Of a stretch of 64,000 nucleotides of DNA, positions 26,908-34,601 are shown in pieces (the first letter of the stretch is position 1; each line of letters opens with the position of its first letter). The notes under the pieces are model-generated. The model did no database searches, had not been told where the DNA came from, and was given only the letters and a program-made list of their open reading frames with translations. The DNA comes from DASXYG01 sp036502625 (lineage in GTDB: Bacteria; Actinomycetota; Actinomycetes; Streptosporangiales; Streptosporangiaceae), in assembly GCA_036502625.1 (NCBI GenBank), contig DASXYG010000035.1, forward strand, positions 62,001 to 126,000, written 5' to 3'. The position numbers were made by a program, and so were the translations under genes.

Positions 26908-26999
26908 GCCACGCGGGACGCACGCTGAGGGGCGTGCACCCCTAGCAGGATCCCGTCCGGGTAGGAGCGGCCCGGTCGGGAGGCACAACGGGAGGCGTA

Positions 27000-27248
27000 A
27001 TGGACAAGATCAACATCAGGAACGGGATGGCGGCGGGCCTGGTGCCCGGTGCGTGCTGGCGGAAGAGCCGCCACAGCAATCCCGATGGAAGCTGCGTGGA
27101 GCTCACCCCGCTCCCCGGCCGCCACGGGGTCGCGGTACGAAACTCCCGCGACCCGCGAGGCCCGGCCCTGGTCTACACCTCGGCCGAGCTCGCCGCCTTC
27201 GTCCTTGGCGTGAAGGGCGGAGAGTTCGACGACCTGATGAGGAACTAG
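27000..27248 (+). CDS. DUF397 protein
   Basis: An 82-residue protein containing the actinobacterial DUF397 domain: WRKSRHSNPDGSCVEL (about residues 20-35), then VAVRNSRDPRGPALVYT and the AELAAFVLGVKGGEFD tail. ATG 27000 has a GGGAGG site. DUF397 proteins are small partners of XRE-DUF5753 regulators and are proposed to modulate them. A very strong terminator follows at 27279-27319, so it is transcribed apart from the XRE gene downstream. Confidence 0.92.
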   Translation: MDKINIRNGMAAGLVPGACWRKSRHSNPDGSCVELTPLPGRHGVAVRNSRDPRGPALVYTSAELAAFVLGVKGGEFDDLMRN

Positions 27249-27278
27249 CGGAAACAGTCGTAGAGAAGGGCACCCCCG

Positions 27279-27319
27279 AACGGGCCCGGTGCGGGCGATG
27301 CGCCCGCACCGGGCCCGTG
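27279..27319 (+). terminator. Strong hairpin terminator after DUF397
   Basis: Arms ACGGGCCCGGTGCGGGC (27280-27296) and its exact inverse (27302-27318) form a 17-bp perfect stem around the pentamer GATGC, extendable by one pair to a 3-base loop. No T-tract follows, which is normal for high-GC actinomycete terminators. Confidence 0.8.
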
Positions 27320-27439
27320 GCCTTGCGTTCTGGCGTTCGCGCGTCCGTGGTGCGACACTTGTCCGCGCCCACCGGTTAGGGCACGGATGTCCCGTGCCTG
27401 CGGTGTGCCAGCGGTCGGAGACCAGGGGAGGGTCACGGC

Positions 27440-28339
27440 ATGGCATCCGGCTCGATCGCGTACGAACCGCCGGAACCGCTCCGCCGTCCGGACGGCGGGC
27501 CAACGGTCCTGCGCATGATGCTCGGCGCCCAGTTGCGCCGGCTCCGCGAGGCGCGGGGGGCGTCTCCGGAAGAAGCGGGCGAGGCCATCAGGGGCACCCG
27601 CTCCAAGATCAGCCGTCTCGAGCTCGGGCGGAGCAGCTTCAAGCAGCGCGACGTCGCTGACCTGCTCGCCTTCTACCAAGTGACCGACGAACGTGAGCGT
27701 GAGGCGCTGCTCGCGCTCGCCCGCCAGGCCAACGCGCCCGGCTGGTGGCACCAGTACGCCGATCTCATGCCGGCCTGGCTGGAGACCTACATCGGTCTCG
27801 AAGAGGCCGCGTCGGTGATCAGGACGTATGAGATGCAGTTCGTGCACGGCCTGCTCCAGACGTCCGACTACGCGCGCGCCGTCGTCAGGCTGCGCCACGA
27901 GGAGACGCCGGAGTCCGAGGTCAACCGCCGGGTCGACCTGCGGCTGCACCGCCAGCGCCTGCTCACCATGGCGGAGGGCCCGCAGGTGTGGTCGGTGGTC
28001 GACGAATCGGCGCTGCGCCGTCCGTACGGCGGCCGCGACGTCATGCGCGCCCAGCTCAAGCACCTCATCGAGATCGCGGCGCACCCCAGCGTCACGCTCC
28101 AGGTGATGCCGTTCAGCGCGGGCGGCCACGCCGCGGCGGGAGGACCGTTCACGATCCTGCGCTTCCCGCAGCCCGACCTGCCCGACGTCATCTACCTCGA
28201 GCAGCTCACCAGCGCGCTGTACCTCGACAAGCCCACCGACGTCGACGACTACACCGACACCATGAACCAGCTCTGCGTCGACGCCGCCCAGCCGGACAAG
28301 ACCGAGGCGATGCTCAAGAAGATCCTCGACGAGACCTGA
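27440..28339 (+). CDS. XRE helix-turn-helix regulator with DUF5753 (WhiJ-like)
   Basis: A 299-residue protein: an XRE/HTH_31 domain at about 25-85 (LRRLREARGASPEEAGEAIR, then SKISRLELGRSSFK) followed by a DUF5753 domain (WWHQYADLMPAWLETYIGLE, FVHGLLQTSDYARAV, VEIAAHPSVTLQVMPF-like ILRFPQPDLPDVIYLEQL). This is the WhiJ-like class of Streptomyces, which works with DUF397 partners. ATG 27440 has AGGGGAGGG ahead. With the preceding DUF397 gene and the divergent ATPase it completes the usual triad. Confidence 0.92.
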   Translation: MASGSIAYEPPEPLRRPDGGPTVLRMMLGAQLRRLREARGASPEEAGEAIRGTRSKISRLELGRSSFKQRDVADLLAFYQVTDEREREALLALARQANAPGWWHQYADLMPAWLETYIGLEEAASVIRTYEMQFVHGLLQTSDYARAVVRLRHEETPESEVNRRVDLRLHRQRLLTMAEGPQVWSVVDESALRRPYGGRDVMRAQLKHLIEIAAHPSVTLQVMPFSAGGHAAAGGPFTILRFPQPDLPDVIYLEQLTSALYLDKPTDVDDYTDTMNQLCVDAAQPDKTEAMLKKILDET

Positions 28340-28358
28340 CGGGCCGCGCGCCGCGCGG

Positions 28359-28931
28359 TCAGGACGCGAAGCGGCGGACGAGGATCGCCATCCGCCGCTC
28401 GTGCTCCTGGGGGCGCAGGCGGCCGTTGCGCATCAGCGTGACGACACCGTGCAGCGCGGCCCAGAACGTCTCGGCGAGCACCGCCTCGTGGTCGCGTGCG
28501 GCGAACGGGCGCACGGTCTCGACCAGCTCGCCGAACGCCTCCTGGAGCTGCGGCGGCGCCTCGGGGCTGGCGAACGGCAGGTCCACGGCGAGGGTGAACA
28601 TCACGTCGTAGAGCGCGGGGTGCCGCGCGGTGAACGCGGCGTACGCCCCCGCGACGTCGGCGAGGGCGCGGCGCGGTGTGGTCGCGGCCGTGCGGGCCGC
28701 GCGCAGCTCGATCGCGAGCTCGCCGCACCCCTCGACGGCCACCGCCGCCATGATGGCGTCCTTGCCGGCGAAGTGGCTGTAGAGCACGGGCTGGCTGTAC
28801 TCGATCTCGGCGGCCAGGCGGCGTGTGGTGACCGCCTCCCAGCCCTCGGACTCGGCCAGATCGCGCGCGGCCGTCACGATCAGCCGTTCCCGCTCCGCCC
28901 GCTCGCGCTCCCGGCGCCCCTGTATCGACAT
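28359..28931 (-). CDS. TetR family transcriptional regulator
   Basis: A 190-residue TetR-type regulator; helix-turn-helix at about 10-57 (RLIVTAARDLAESEGWEAVT, then IEYSQPVLYSHFAGKDAIMA) and a C-terminal TetR_C_33/WHG-like domain (ALHGVVTLMRNGRLRPQEHE). It overlaps by position the start of the divergent DUF4267 gene: its ATG region occupies where that gene's N terminus should be. It probably controls that neighbour. Confidence 0.9.
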   Translation of the reverse strand: MSIQGRRERERAERERLIVTAARDLAESEGWEAVTTRRLAAEIEYSQPVLYSHFAGKDAIMAAVAVEGCGELAIELRAARTAATTPRRALADVAGAYAAFTARHPALYDVMFTLAVDLPFASPEAPPQLQEAFGELVETVRPFAARDHEAVLAETFWAALHGVVTLMRNGRLRPQEHERRMAILVRRFAS

Positions 28932-28936
28932 GACTC

Positions 28937-29257
28937 CTGTACATCGGGGCGCGGTTCCTGTTCCAGCCGCGCGCCGCGGCGGCGGGCTACGGCGTGCCCG
29001 CCGTGCCCGCCGACCACGGCGCGTTCCTCACGGTCAAGGGGCTGCGCGACGGGAGCTACGGCCTGCTCGGCCTGGCGCTGCTGGCGTTCGCCCCGGCGTC
29101 CGCCGCGGCCTGGCTCATGCTGATCGTCGCGATCAACCCGGTCGGCGACATGTTCGTCGTGCTGCGCAACGGCGGCACCAAGGCGACCGCGTTCGGCATT
29201 CACCTCGCCACCGCGGTCGTCGTCCTGATCAGCGCCGCCCTGCTGTTCGCGGTCTGA
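28937..29257 (+). pseudogene. DUF4267 membrane protein, N terminus lost
   Basis: The reading frame from 28937 encodes LYIGARFLFQPRAAAAGYGV, then KGLRDGSYGLLGLALLAF and two more hydrophobic segments, matching DUF4267 small membrane proteins. An in-frame TGA at 28931-28933 closes the frame, and the family's first membrane helix before the GxRF motif is missing. The first regular start is GTG 28994, which would also remove the GARFLFQP block. Either translation starts at CTG 28937, or the gene was truncated when the TetR gene moved against it. Function of the family is unknown. Confidence 0.55.
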
Positions 29258-29279
29258 GATGGCGCACCGGGGCGTACGG

Positions 29280-30323
29280 TCAGCGGGCGACCGCGAGCGC
29301 GGGCACGGCGCGCGCGGTGACGCGCACGGGCGCGCCCGGCGCCAGGCCGGCGACGGCGCCGCTGGGCACCTGCGCGATCAGCAGGCCGTCGTCCGGCATG
29401 CGCACCTGCACCCGGCCCACGGCGCCGAGGAAGCTCGCGGCCACCACGCGGGCGCCGCCCTCGGGGTCGGCGGCGACGTCGAGCGCCTCCGGGCGGACGA
29501 GCACCGCGACGTCGCCGGTGTCCGACCCGTCGATCAGCGGCACCTCCGTGCCGAGGACGGTCGCCGTGCCGCCTGCGGCGACCCCGGGCACGCGGTTGGT
29601 GAGCCCCACGAAGTCGGCAACGAAGGCGGTGGCCGGGCGGGCGTACACGTCGGCGGGCGCGCCGATCTGCTCCAGCCGCCCGGTGTTCATCACGCCCACG
29701 CGGTCGGCGAGCGCGAGCGCCTCCTCCTGGTCGTGCGTGACGAACAGCGTCGTGATGCCGACCTCCACCTGGATGCGGCGGATCTCGTCGCGGAGCTGCG
29801 CGCGCACCTTGGCGTCCAGCGCGGACAGCGGCTCGTCGAGCAGCAGCACGCGCGGCTCGACGGCGAGCGCGCGGGCGATGGCCACCCGCTGCTGCTGGCC
29901 GCCGGAGAGCTGGTGCGGGTACTGCGCGGCCTGCGGGGCCAGCCCGACGAGGTCGAGCAGGTCATCGGCGCGCGTACGGCGGCGGGCCGCGGGCACGTGC
30001 CGCAGGCGCAGCCCGAACGCCACGTTGTCGCGCGCCGTCATGTTCGGGAACAGGCTGTACGCCTGGAAGACCATGCCCATGTCGCGGCGGCTGGCCGGGG
30101 TGTCGGTGACGTCGGCGCCGTCGACGAGCACCCGCCCGGCGTCCAGCCGTTCGAGACCGCCGAGCGCGCGCAGCGCCGTCGTCTTGCCGCACCCGGACGG
30201 GCCGAGCAGCGCGACCAGCTCGCCGGGCGCGAGGTCGAGCGTCAGGCCGTCGAGCGCCCGCGTCCTGCCGTACACCCGGCGCAGGTCCTCCATGCGTACC
30301 GAAACCCCGGTCTCAGCGGTCAT
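29280..30323 (-). CDS. PotA/FbpC-type ABC transporter ATPase
   Basis: A 347-residue ATPase with Walker A GPSGCGKTT, Q-loop FQAYSLFPNM, signature LSGGQQQRVAIARAL, Walker B VLLLDEPLSALD and H-loop FVTHDQEEAL, then a C-terminal TOBE/OB region (about 240-345). It overlaps the preceding permease by 11 bp. This ATPase class serves importers for polyamines, ferric iron, thiamine or 2-aminoethylphosphonate. It is last in the operon binding protein, permease, permease, ATPase. Confidence 0.93.
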   Translation of the reverse strand: MTAETGVSVRMEDLRRVYGRTRALDGLTLDLAPGELVALLGPSGCGKTTALRALGGLERLDAGRVLVDGADVTDTPASRRDMGMVFQAYSLFPNMTARDNVAFGLRLRHVPAARRRTRADDLLDLVGLAPQAAQYPHQLSGGQQQRVAIARALAVEPRVLLLDEPLSALDAKVRAQLRDEIRRIQVEVGITTLFVTHDQEEALALADRVGVMNTGRLEQIGAPADVYARPATAFVADFVGLTNRVPGVAAGGTATVLGTEVPLIDGSDTGDVAVLVRPEALDVAADPEGGARVVAASFLGAVGRVQVRMPDDGLLIAQVPSGAVAGLAPGAPVRVTARAVPALAVAR

Positions 30324-31086
30324 CCACGGCCTCCCGGCGCCGCCGTCCGGCGAACGCCAATGCGAAGAGCAGCACGAACGCGAACAGCAGCGCCGCCAGC
30401 GACACGGCGATCGAGATGTCGGCGTCGCGCTTGCCCAGCAGGTTGATCTCCACCTGGATCGTCTGGAAGTCCAGCAGCGACGAGATCGTGAACTCGCCGA
30501 GCACCATCGCCACCGAGACCAGCGCCGCGGACAGGATCGCGCCGCGGACGTTCGGCACCACGATCCGCCAGATGACCGTCCACCACGACGCGCCCAGGCC
30601 GCGCGCGGCCTCCGTGAGCGTGCCGAGGTCCATCGCGGTGAGCCCGGCGTCCAGCGCGCGGTAGGCGTACGGCAGGACGATGATCACGTACACGAACGTC
30701 AGCGTCAGCGGCGAGTCGCCGACCAGGTACGTCACCCAGGCGTAGATGGGCGCGATGCCGACGACGATCACGATGGCGGGGATCGTCAGCGGCAGCAGGC
30801 ACACGAACTCGATCACCCGCCGCAGATGCGGCAGCCGCAGGTTCACCCAGGTCATCGTCGGCAGCAGCAGCACCAGCATGAGCACGGCGGTCAGCACGGC
30901 GAGCTCGAGTGAGACCACGATGGCCTGGATGAGGTCCGGGTCGGCGCCGATGGCCTTCCAGGCGTGCAGGCTGCGGTGGCCCGCGGTGCCGCGCGTGGAG
31001 AACTCCGCCATCGCGACCAGCGGCAGCAGGAAGTACAGCCCGAGCACGCCGAGGACGACCCAGCGCAGCCGGCCGCCGCGGCTCAC
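30313..31086 (-). CDS. ABC transporter permease (PotC/FbpB-like)
   Basis: A 257-residue permease with about six helices. The EAA loop reads TLTEAARGLGASWWTVIWRI, followed by VVPNVRGAI. GTG 31086 gives the usual 4-bp GTGA overlap with the preceding permease; GTG 31095 is the alternative. It forms the membrane channel with the 31083 gene. Confidence 0.9.
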   Translation of the reverse strand: MSRGGRLRWVVLGVLGLYFLLPLVAMAEFSTRGTAGHRSLHAWKAIGADPDLIQAIVVSLELAVLTAVLMLVLLLPTMTWVNLRLPHLRRVIEFVCLLPLTIPAIVIVVGIAPIYAWVTYLVGDSPLTLTFVYVIIVLPYAYRALDAGLTAMDLGTLTEAARGLGASWWTVIWRIVVPNVRGAILSAALVSVAMVLGEFTISSLLDFQTIQVEINLLGKRDADISIAVSLAALLFAFVLLFALAFAGRRRREAVDDR

Positions 31087-31967
31087 CGCAGCCACCGCGA
31101 CGTACGCCGCTGGAGCAGGGCGTACAGCACCATCACGACCGCGACCACCACGACCATGCCGAAGCCGAGCGCCTTGCCGAGGTTGGCCTGGCCGAGCACC
31201 ACCTCGCCGGTCAGGAACCCGCGGATGCGCAGCGGCACGATCGGGCTGCCCTGCGAGACCAGCGCCGCCGCGGTGGCGTACGAGGAGAAGGCGTTGGCGA
31301 ACAGCAGCAGCAGGCAGCCGAGGAACGCCGGGGCGAGGATGGGCCCGGCGACGTAGCGCCAGTACGTCCAGGAGCTGCCGCCGAGGCTCTCGGCGGCCTC
31401 GCGCCACTGGCGGCGCAGCCCGTCGAGCGCCGGCAGGAAGACGATCACCATGAGCGGGATCTGGAAGTAGGAGTAGACGAGGATCAGCCCCGGCATGCCG
31501 AACAGCCAGGCGCCGCCGGCGAACAGGTCGACGCCGAGGTCGTCCCGGAAGAACACGGTGACCAGGCCCTCGAAGCCAACGGTCGCGATGAACGCGAACG
31601 CCAGCGTGACGCCGCCGAACTGCGCGAGCACGCTGGACGCCGACACCACGACCCGGCGCAGGGTGCCCTCGGGCCGGCCGGTGACCACCGCCCAGGCGAG
31701 CAGCCCGCCGAAGACCGCGCCGATGACGGCGGTGGCCGCGGACAGCTCGACGGACCTGCCGAACGCGGCGAGGTCCGTCGACCCCAGGATCGTCGCGACG
31801 TTCGCGGTGGTCGGGCGGCCGTGGTCGTCGGTGAACGCGCCGGACAGCACGATGTACGTCGGCCACAGCAGGAACACCGCGACGTACACGGCGAACGGGG
31901 CGACGGGGAGGTAGTCGGCGGCGCGCCGCCACCGGGCTCCGCGCCGCCGCGGGATCGCTTGCGTCAT
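31083..31967 (-). CDS. ABC transporter permease (PotB/CysU-like)
   Basis: A 294-residue permease with a basic N terminus (RRRGARWRRAADYLPVAPF), about six helices and an EAA-type loop REAAESLGGSSWTYWRYVAG. It begins 7 bp after the binding-protein stop. Two separate permeases with a family 1 binding protein suit polyamine or phosphonate importers as well as ferric systems. Confidence 0.9.
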   Translation of the reverse strand: MTQAIPRRRGARWRRAADYLPVAPFAVYVAVFLLWPTYIVLSGAFTDDHGRPTTANVATILGSTDLAAFGRSVELSAATAVIGAVFGGLLAWAVVTGRPEGTLRRVVVSASSVLAQFGGVTLAFAFIATVGFEGLVTVFFRDDLGVDLFAGGAWLFGMPGLILVYSYFQIPLMVIVFLPALDGLRRQWREAAESLGGSSWTYWRYVAGPILAPAFLGCLLLLFANAFSSYATAAALVSQGSPIVPLRIRGFLTGEVVLGQANLGKALGFGMVVVVAVVMVLYALLQRRTSRWLR

Positions 31968-31974
31968 CGGTACG

Positions 31975-33126
31975 TCAGCCGACCGCCTTCGACCAGTGCT
32001 TGGTGAGGTAGGCGGTGGCCGCGGCGTTCTGCTTCTCGGTCGGCTCCACCGGTGTGCCCGACACCTTGGGCAGCTTCGCCAGCGCCGCCATGTCCAGCAC
32101 GCCGTTCTTCTTCATGTCGTCGGTGCGGGCCGGACGGGCGTAGCCCTTGAGGTAGGTGTTCTGGCCCTCGTCGGACATGACGTACTCCTGCCAGAGGCGC
32201 GCGGCGGCCGGGTGCGGCGCCTGCGCGTTGATCGCCTGGGAGTAGTACGACGCGATGACGGACTTGCCGGGCACGACGACCTTCCAGTCGACCTTGCCCT
32301 TCAGCGCGTCGGTCTGCGCGGCGTTGGTGTAGTCCCAGTCGATGACCACCGGGGTCTGGCCCGAGGAGATCGTCGCGGGGGTGGGGTCGACGGGCAGGAA
32401 GTTGCCGGCCTTCTTCAGCGCCGCGAAGAAGTCGACGCCCGGCTTGACGTCCGACGGGGAGCCGCCGCGCGCGACCGCGGCCATCTGCACACCGGCGAAC
32501 CCGGCGCCGGCCTGGGTCGGGTCGCCGTTGAGCGCGACCTTCCCCTTGTAGGCGGGCTTCAGCAGGTCGTCCACGCCCGACGGCGCCGGCACCTTCTTCG
32601 CGTCGTAGCCGATCGCCATGAAGCCGCCGTAGTCGCCGACCCACTTGCCGCCGGGGTCGCGGAGGTTCGCGGGGAGGTCGTTCCAAGAGGCCACCTTGTA
32701 CGGCGCGAACATGCCGGTGTTGGCGAGCGCGACGGCGGAGCCGAGGTCGAAGACGTCGGGCGCGCGCTCGGTGCCCTTGAGCTGCTTGGCCGCGGTGATC
32801 TCGTCCTGGCTGGAGGCGTCGGGCTGGGCGGAGGTCACCTTGATGCCGTACTTCGCCTGGAAGCCCTTGATCATCGTGCCGTAGTTCGCCCAGTCGGGGG
32901 GCAGCGCGATGACGTTGAGCCTTCCCTCCTTCTTGGCCGCGGCGACGAGCTTGGCCATGCCGCCGAGGGCCGCGGCCGACGTGACCTTGGCGGCGGCGCC
33001 TCCGCTGCCGCCCGGCTTCGCGGGCGGTGGCGGGGTTCCACAGGCCGCGGCGGCGATCGCGACGGCGAGTAGCGCGACGGTTCCCGGCACGAGCCGGGAG
33101 GGAGCAAGGCGGGACCAGGTCACCAT
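31975..33126 (-). CDS. Family 1 ABC substrate-binding lipoprotein (PotD/AEP/ferric type)
   Basis: A binding protein of about 383 residues with a lipobox AIAAAAC (Cys29) after a Sec leader, a Pro/Gly linker, and the fold starting MAKLVAAAKKEGRLNVIALP. The AAKKEG opening and a fold resembling ferric and 2-aminoethylphosphonate binding proteins are clear; the ferric Tyr-Tyr pair is not (the C-terminal lobe has SVIASYYSQAINAQ, with a YY that could be it). ATG 33126 or GTG 33123: GGAGG at 33129-33133 spaces better with 33123. First gene of the operon down to 29280. Confidence 0.88.
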   Translation of the reverse strand: MVTWSRLAPSRLVPGTVALLAVAIAAAACGTPPPPAKPGGSGGAAAKVTSAAALGGMAKLVAAAKKEGRLNVIALPPDWANYGTMIKGFQAKYGIKVTSAQPDASSQDEITAAKQLKGTERAPDVFDLGSAVALANTGMFAPYKVASWNDLPANLRDPGGKWVGDYGGFMAIGYDAKKVPAPSGVDDLLKPAYKGKVALNGDPTQAGAGFAGVQMAAVARGGSPSDVKPGVDFFAALKKAGNFLPVDPTPATISSGQTPVVIDWDYTNAAQTDALKGKVDWKVVVPGKSVIASYYSQAINAQAPHPAAARLWQEYVMSDEGQNTYLKGYARPARTDDMKKNGVLDMAALAKLPKVSGTPVEPTEKQNAAATAYLTKHWSKAVG

Positions 33127-33243
33127 TACCTCCGGGGGGTCAGTCCGATTTTGGGCAGGTGACCGCAAAAGGTAAAGGCGCCTGTGCGAACCGTGTCGGA
33201 ACCGTGCCCGACGGCTCGGTTACGTACGGTGCCCGTACGCCGG

Positions 33244-33882
33244 TCAGTCGCTGCGGCCCGTGACGGCCACGGCCACGCCGAGGCCGATCATCATGAGGCC
33301 GCCGGTGCCGCCGACGGCCGCCAGGCGGCGCGGCGAGCGGGTGAGCCAGGCGCGCGCCCCGGCCGCGGTGAGGCCCCACACGCTGTCGCAGCACAGGGCG
33401 ATGAGGGCGAAGATCGCGCCGAAGATCATCATCTGGACGGGGACGTGGCCGAGCGACCTGTCGACGAACTGCGGCAGCACCGCCGCGAAGAACACGATCG
33501 TCTTCGGGTTCGTGACCCCGACGACGAACCCCTGCCACAGCGCACGCCCGCCGCCGAGCGCGCCGGCGACCTCGGTGGTGACGTCGCGGAACGCGTGGCG
33601 CCTGCGGAACGCCTGCACGCCCAGGTAGATGATGTACGCCGCGCCCGCGAACTTCAGGACCGTGAAGACCAGCACGGACCGCTCCACGACCGCGCCGACG
33701 CCGAGCGCCACGGCGATCGTCAGGGCCACCGCGCCCAGCTCGTTGCCGACGACGCCGAACAGCGCCGTACGCCTGCCGTGGGCCAGCGCGCGGCCGACGA
33801 CGAACAGCACGGACGGGCCGGGTATCAAGATGATCGCGACCGCCATCGCGGAGAACGCCAGCGTCTGACCCGTGGAGACCAT
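33244..33882 (-). CDS. LysE/RhtB family amino acid exporter
   Basis: A 212-residue membrane protein with six hydrophobic helices and the family pattern: PGPSVLFVVGRALAHGRRTA near the start, GAAYIIYLGVQAFRRR, and FVVGVTNPKTIVFFAAVLPQF in the middle. Members export basic amino acids, homoserine lactone or threonine. It is 9 bp downstream of a TetR gene on the same strand and may be co-transcribed with it. Confidence 0.9.
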   Translation of the reverse strand: MVSTGQTLAFSAMAVAIILIPGPSVLFVVGRALAHGRRTALFGVVGNELGAVALTIAVALGVGAVVERSVLVFTVLKFAGAAYIIYLGVQAFRRRHAFRDVTTEVAGALGGGRALWQGFVVGVTNPKTIVFFAAVLPQFVDRSLGHVPVQMMIFGAIFALIALCCDSVWGLTAAGARAWLTRSPRRLAAVGGTGGLMMIGLGVAVAVTGRSD

Positions 33883-33891
33883 GGCCGGAGC

Positions 33892-34536
33892 CTACGGCCG
33901 CGACGTGTTCTCGCGCACCGGCATTTCCGCGGCGAAAACGGCCTCGAGAACGCGCGCGGAGACCTCGGCGACCTCTTCGGGCGAGCGGTCGAAATCGCCG
34001 GACAATGACTGCGTGGTGAATCCGGAAAGGTGCACGGCGACGGCGTCGACCAGCCATCCCGGCGGTTCTCCCCGGCCGCCGCGCGCCCGCCACACGCGGC
34101 CGGTGACGGTGGCGGCGAAGCGGCGCCTGCTCGTCCGGCATTCGTCGGCGGCGGCGGCGAGCTCGTCGGACAGGCCGGCCGGGCGCACCCCGACAAGCTC
34201 CCAGAAGACCCGGCCGTTCCTGGCGTTCAGGCCGTGCGTCACGGCCAGCACCTCGCGCAGCCAGCCGCCGAGGTCGCCGGTCTCCGGCGGCTCGGGGATC
34301 TGCTCGGCGTAGCGCCTGATGCCGCCGCGGATGGCGGCGACGAACAGGCCGTCGCGCGTGGCGAAATGGCGGAAAATGGTGCGCCGGTTGACCCCGGCGG
34401 CGTCGGCCACGTCGTCGATCGTGGCGGCCAGGCCGCGGTTGGCGAGCACCGTTCCCGCCGCGCGGAGAATGCGCGCACGCGCGACGTCCCGCCGCTCCTC
34501 GGCCAGCGAGAGGACCATTCCGGCACGCTCCGTCAC
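33892..34536 (-). CDS. TetR family transcriptional regulator
   Basis: A 214-residue TetR-type repressor. The helix-turn-helix spans about 20-66 (ILRAAGTVLANRGLAATIDD, then VNRRTIFRHFATRDGLFVAA). GTG 34536 is the first start; ATG 34518 is an alternative. It is divergent from a Baeyer-Villiger monooxygenase gene, and a perfect palindrome lies between them, so it very probably represses that gene in response to a ketone or related hydrophobic ligand. Confidence 0.92.
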   Translation of the reverse strand: MTERAGMVLSLAEERRDVARARILRAAGTVLANRGLAATIDDVADAAGVNRRTIFRHFATRDGLFVAAIRGGIRRYAEQIPEPPETGDLGGWLREVLAVTHGLNARNGRVFWELVGVRPAGLSDELAAAADECRTSRRRFAATVTGRVWRARGGRGEPPGWLVDAVAVHLSGFTTQSLSGDFDRSPEEVAEVSARVLEAVFAAEMPVRENTSRP

Positions 34537-34572
34537 CGCGTCATCGTAACACCGGGACCATTGTCAATGTCA

Positions 34573-34601
34573 CTCACAAGTGTCATGGTGACACTTGTGA
34601 G
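34573..34601. promoter_or_regulatory. Perfect 13+3+13 palindromic operator
   Basis: CTCACAAGTGTCA (34573-34585) and its exact inverse (34589-34601) flank TGG. It overlaps the start codon candidates of the monooxygenase (ATG 34585, GTG 34597) and is 37 bp from the TetR start. A site this perfect next to a TetR gene is almost certainly its operator. Confidence 0.85.

Noticed and set aside
28320..28360. Terminator between XRE and TetR genes
   Set aside because: A short CCGCG/CGCGG stem with a tiny loop is present, but such stems are expected by chance in this composition.
29280..33126. Specific assignment as a ferric iron importer
   Set aside because: A YY pair is visible in the binding protein, but it is not aligned with certainty to the ferric site; polyamine or phosphonate transport is equally possible.
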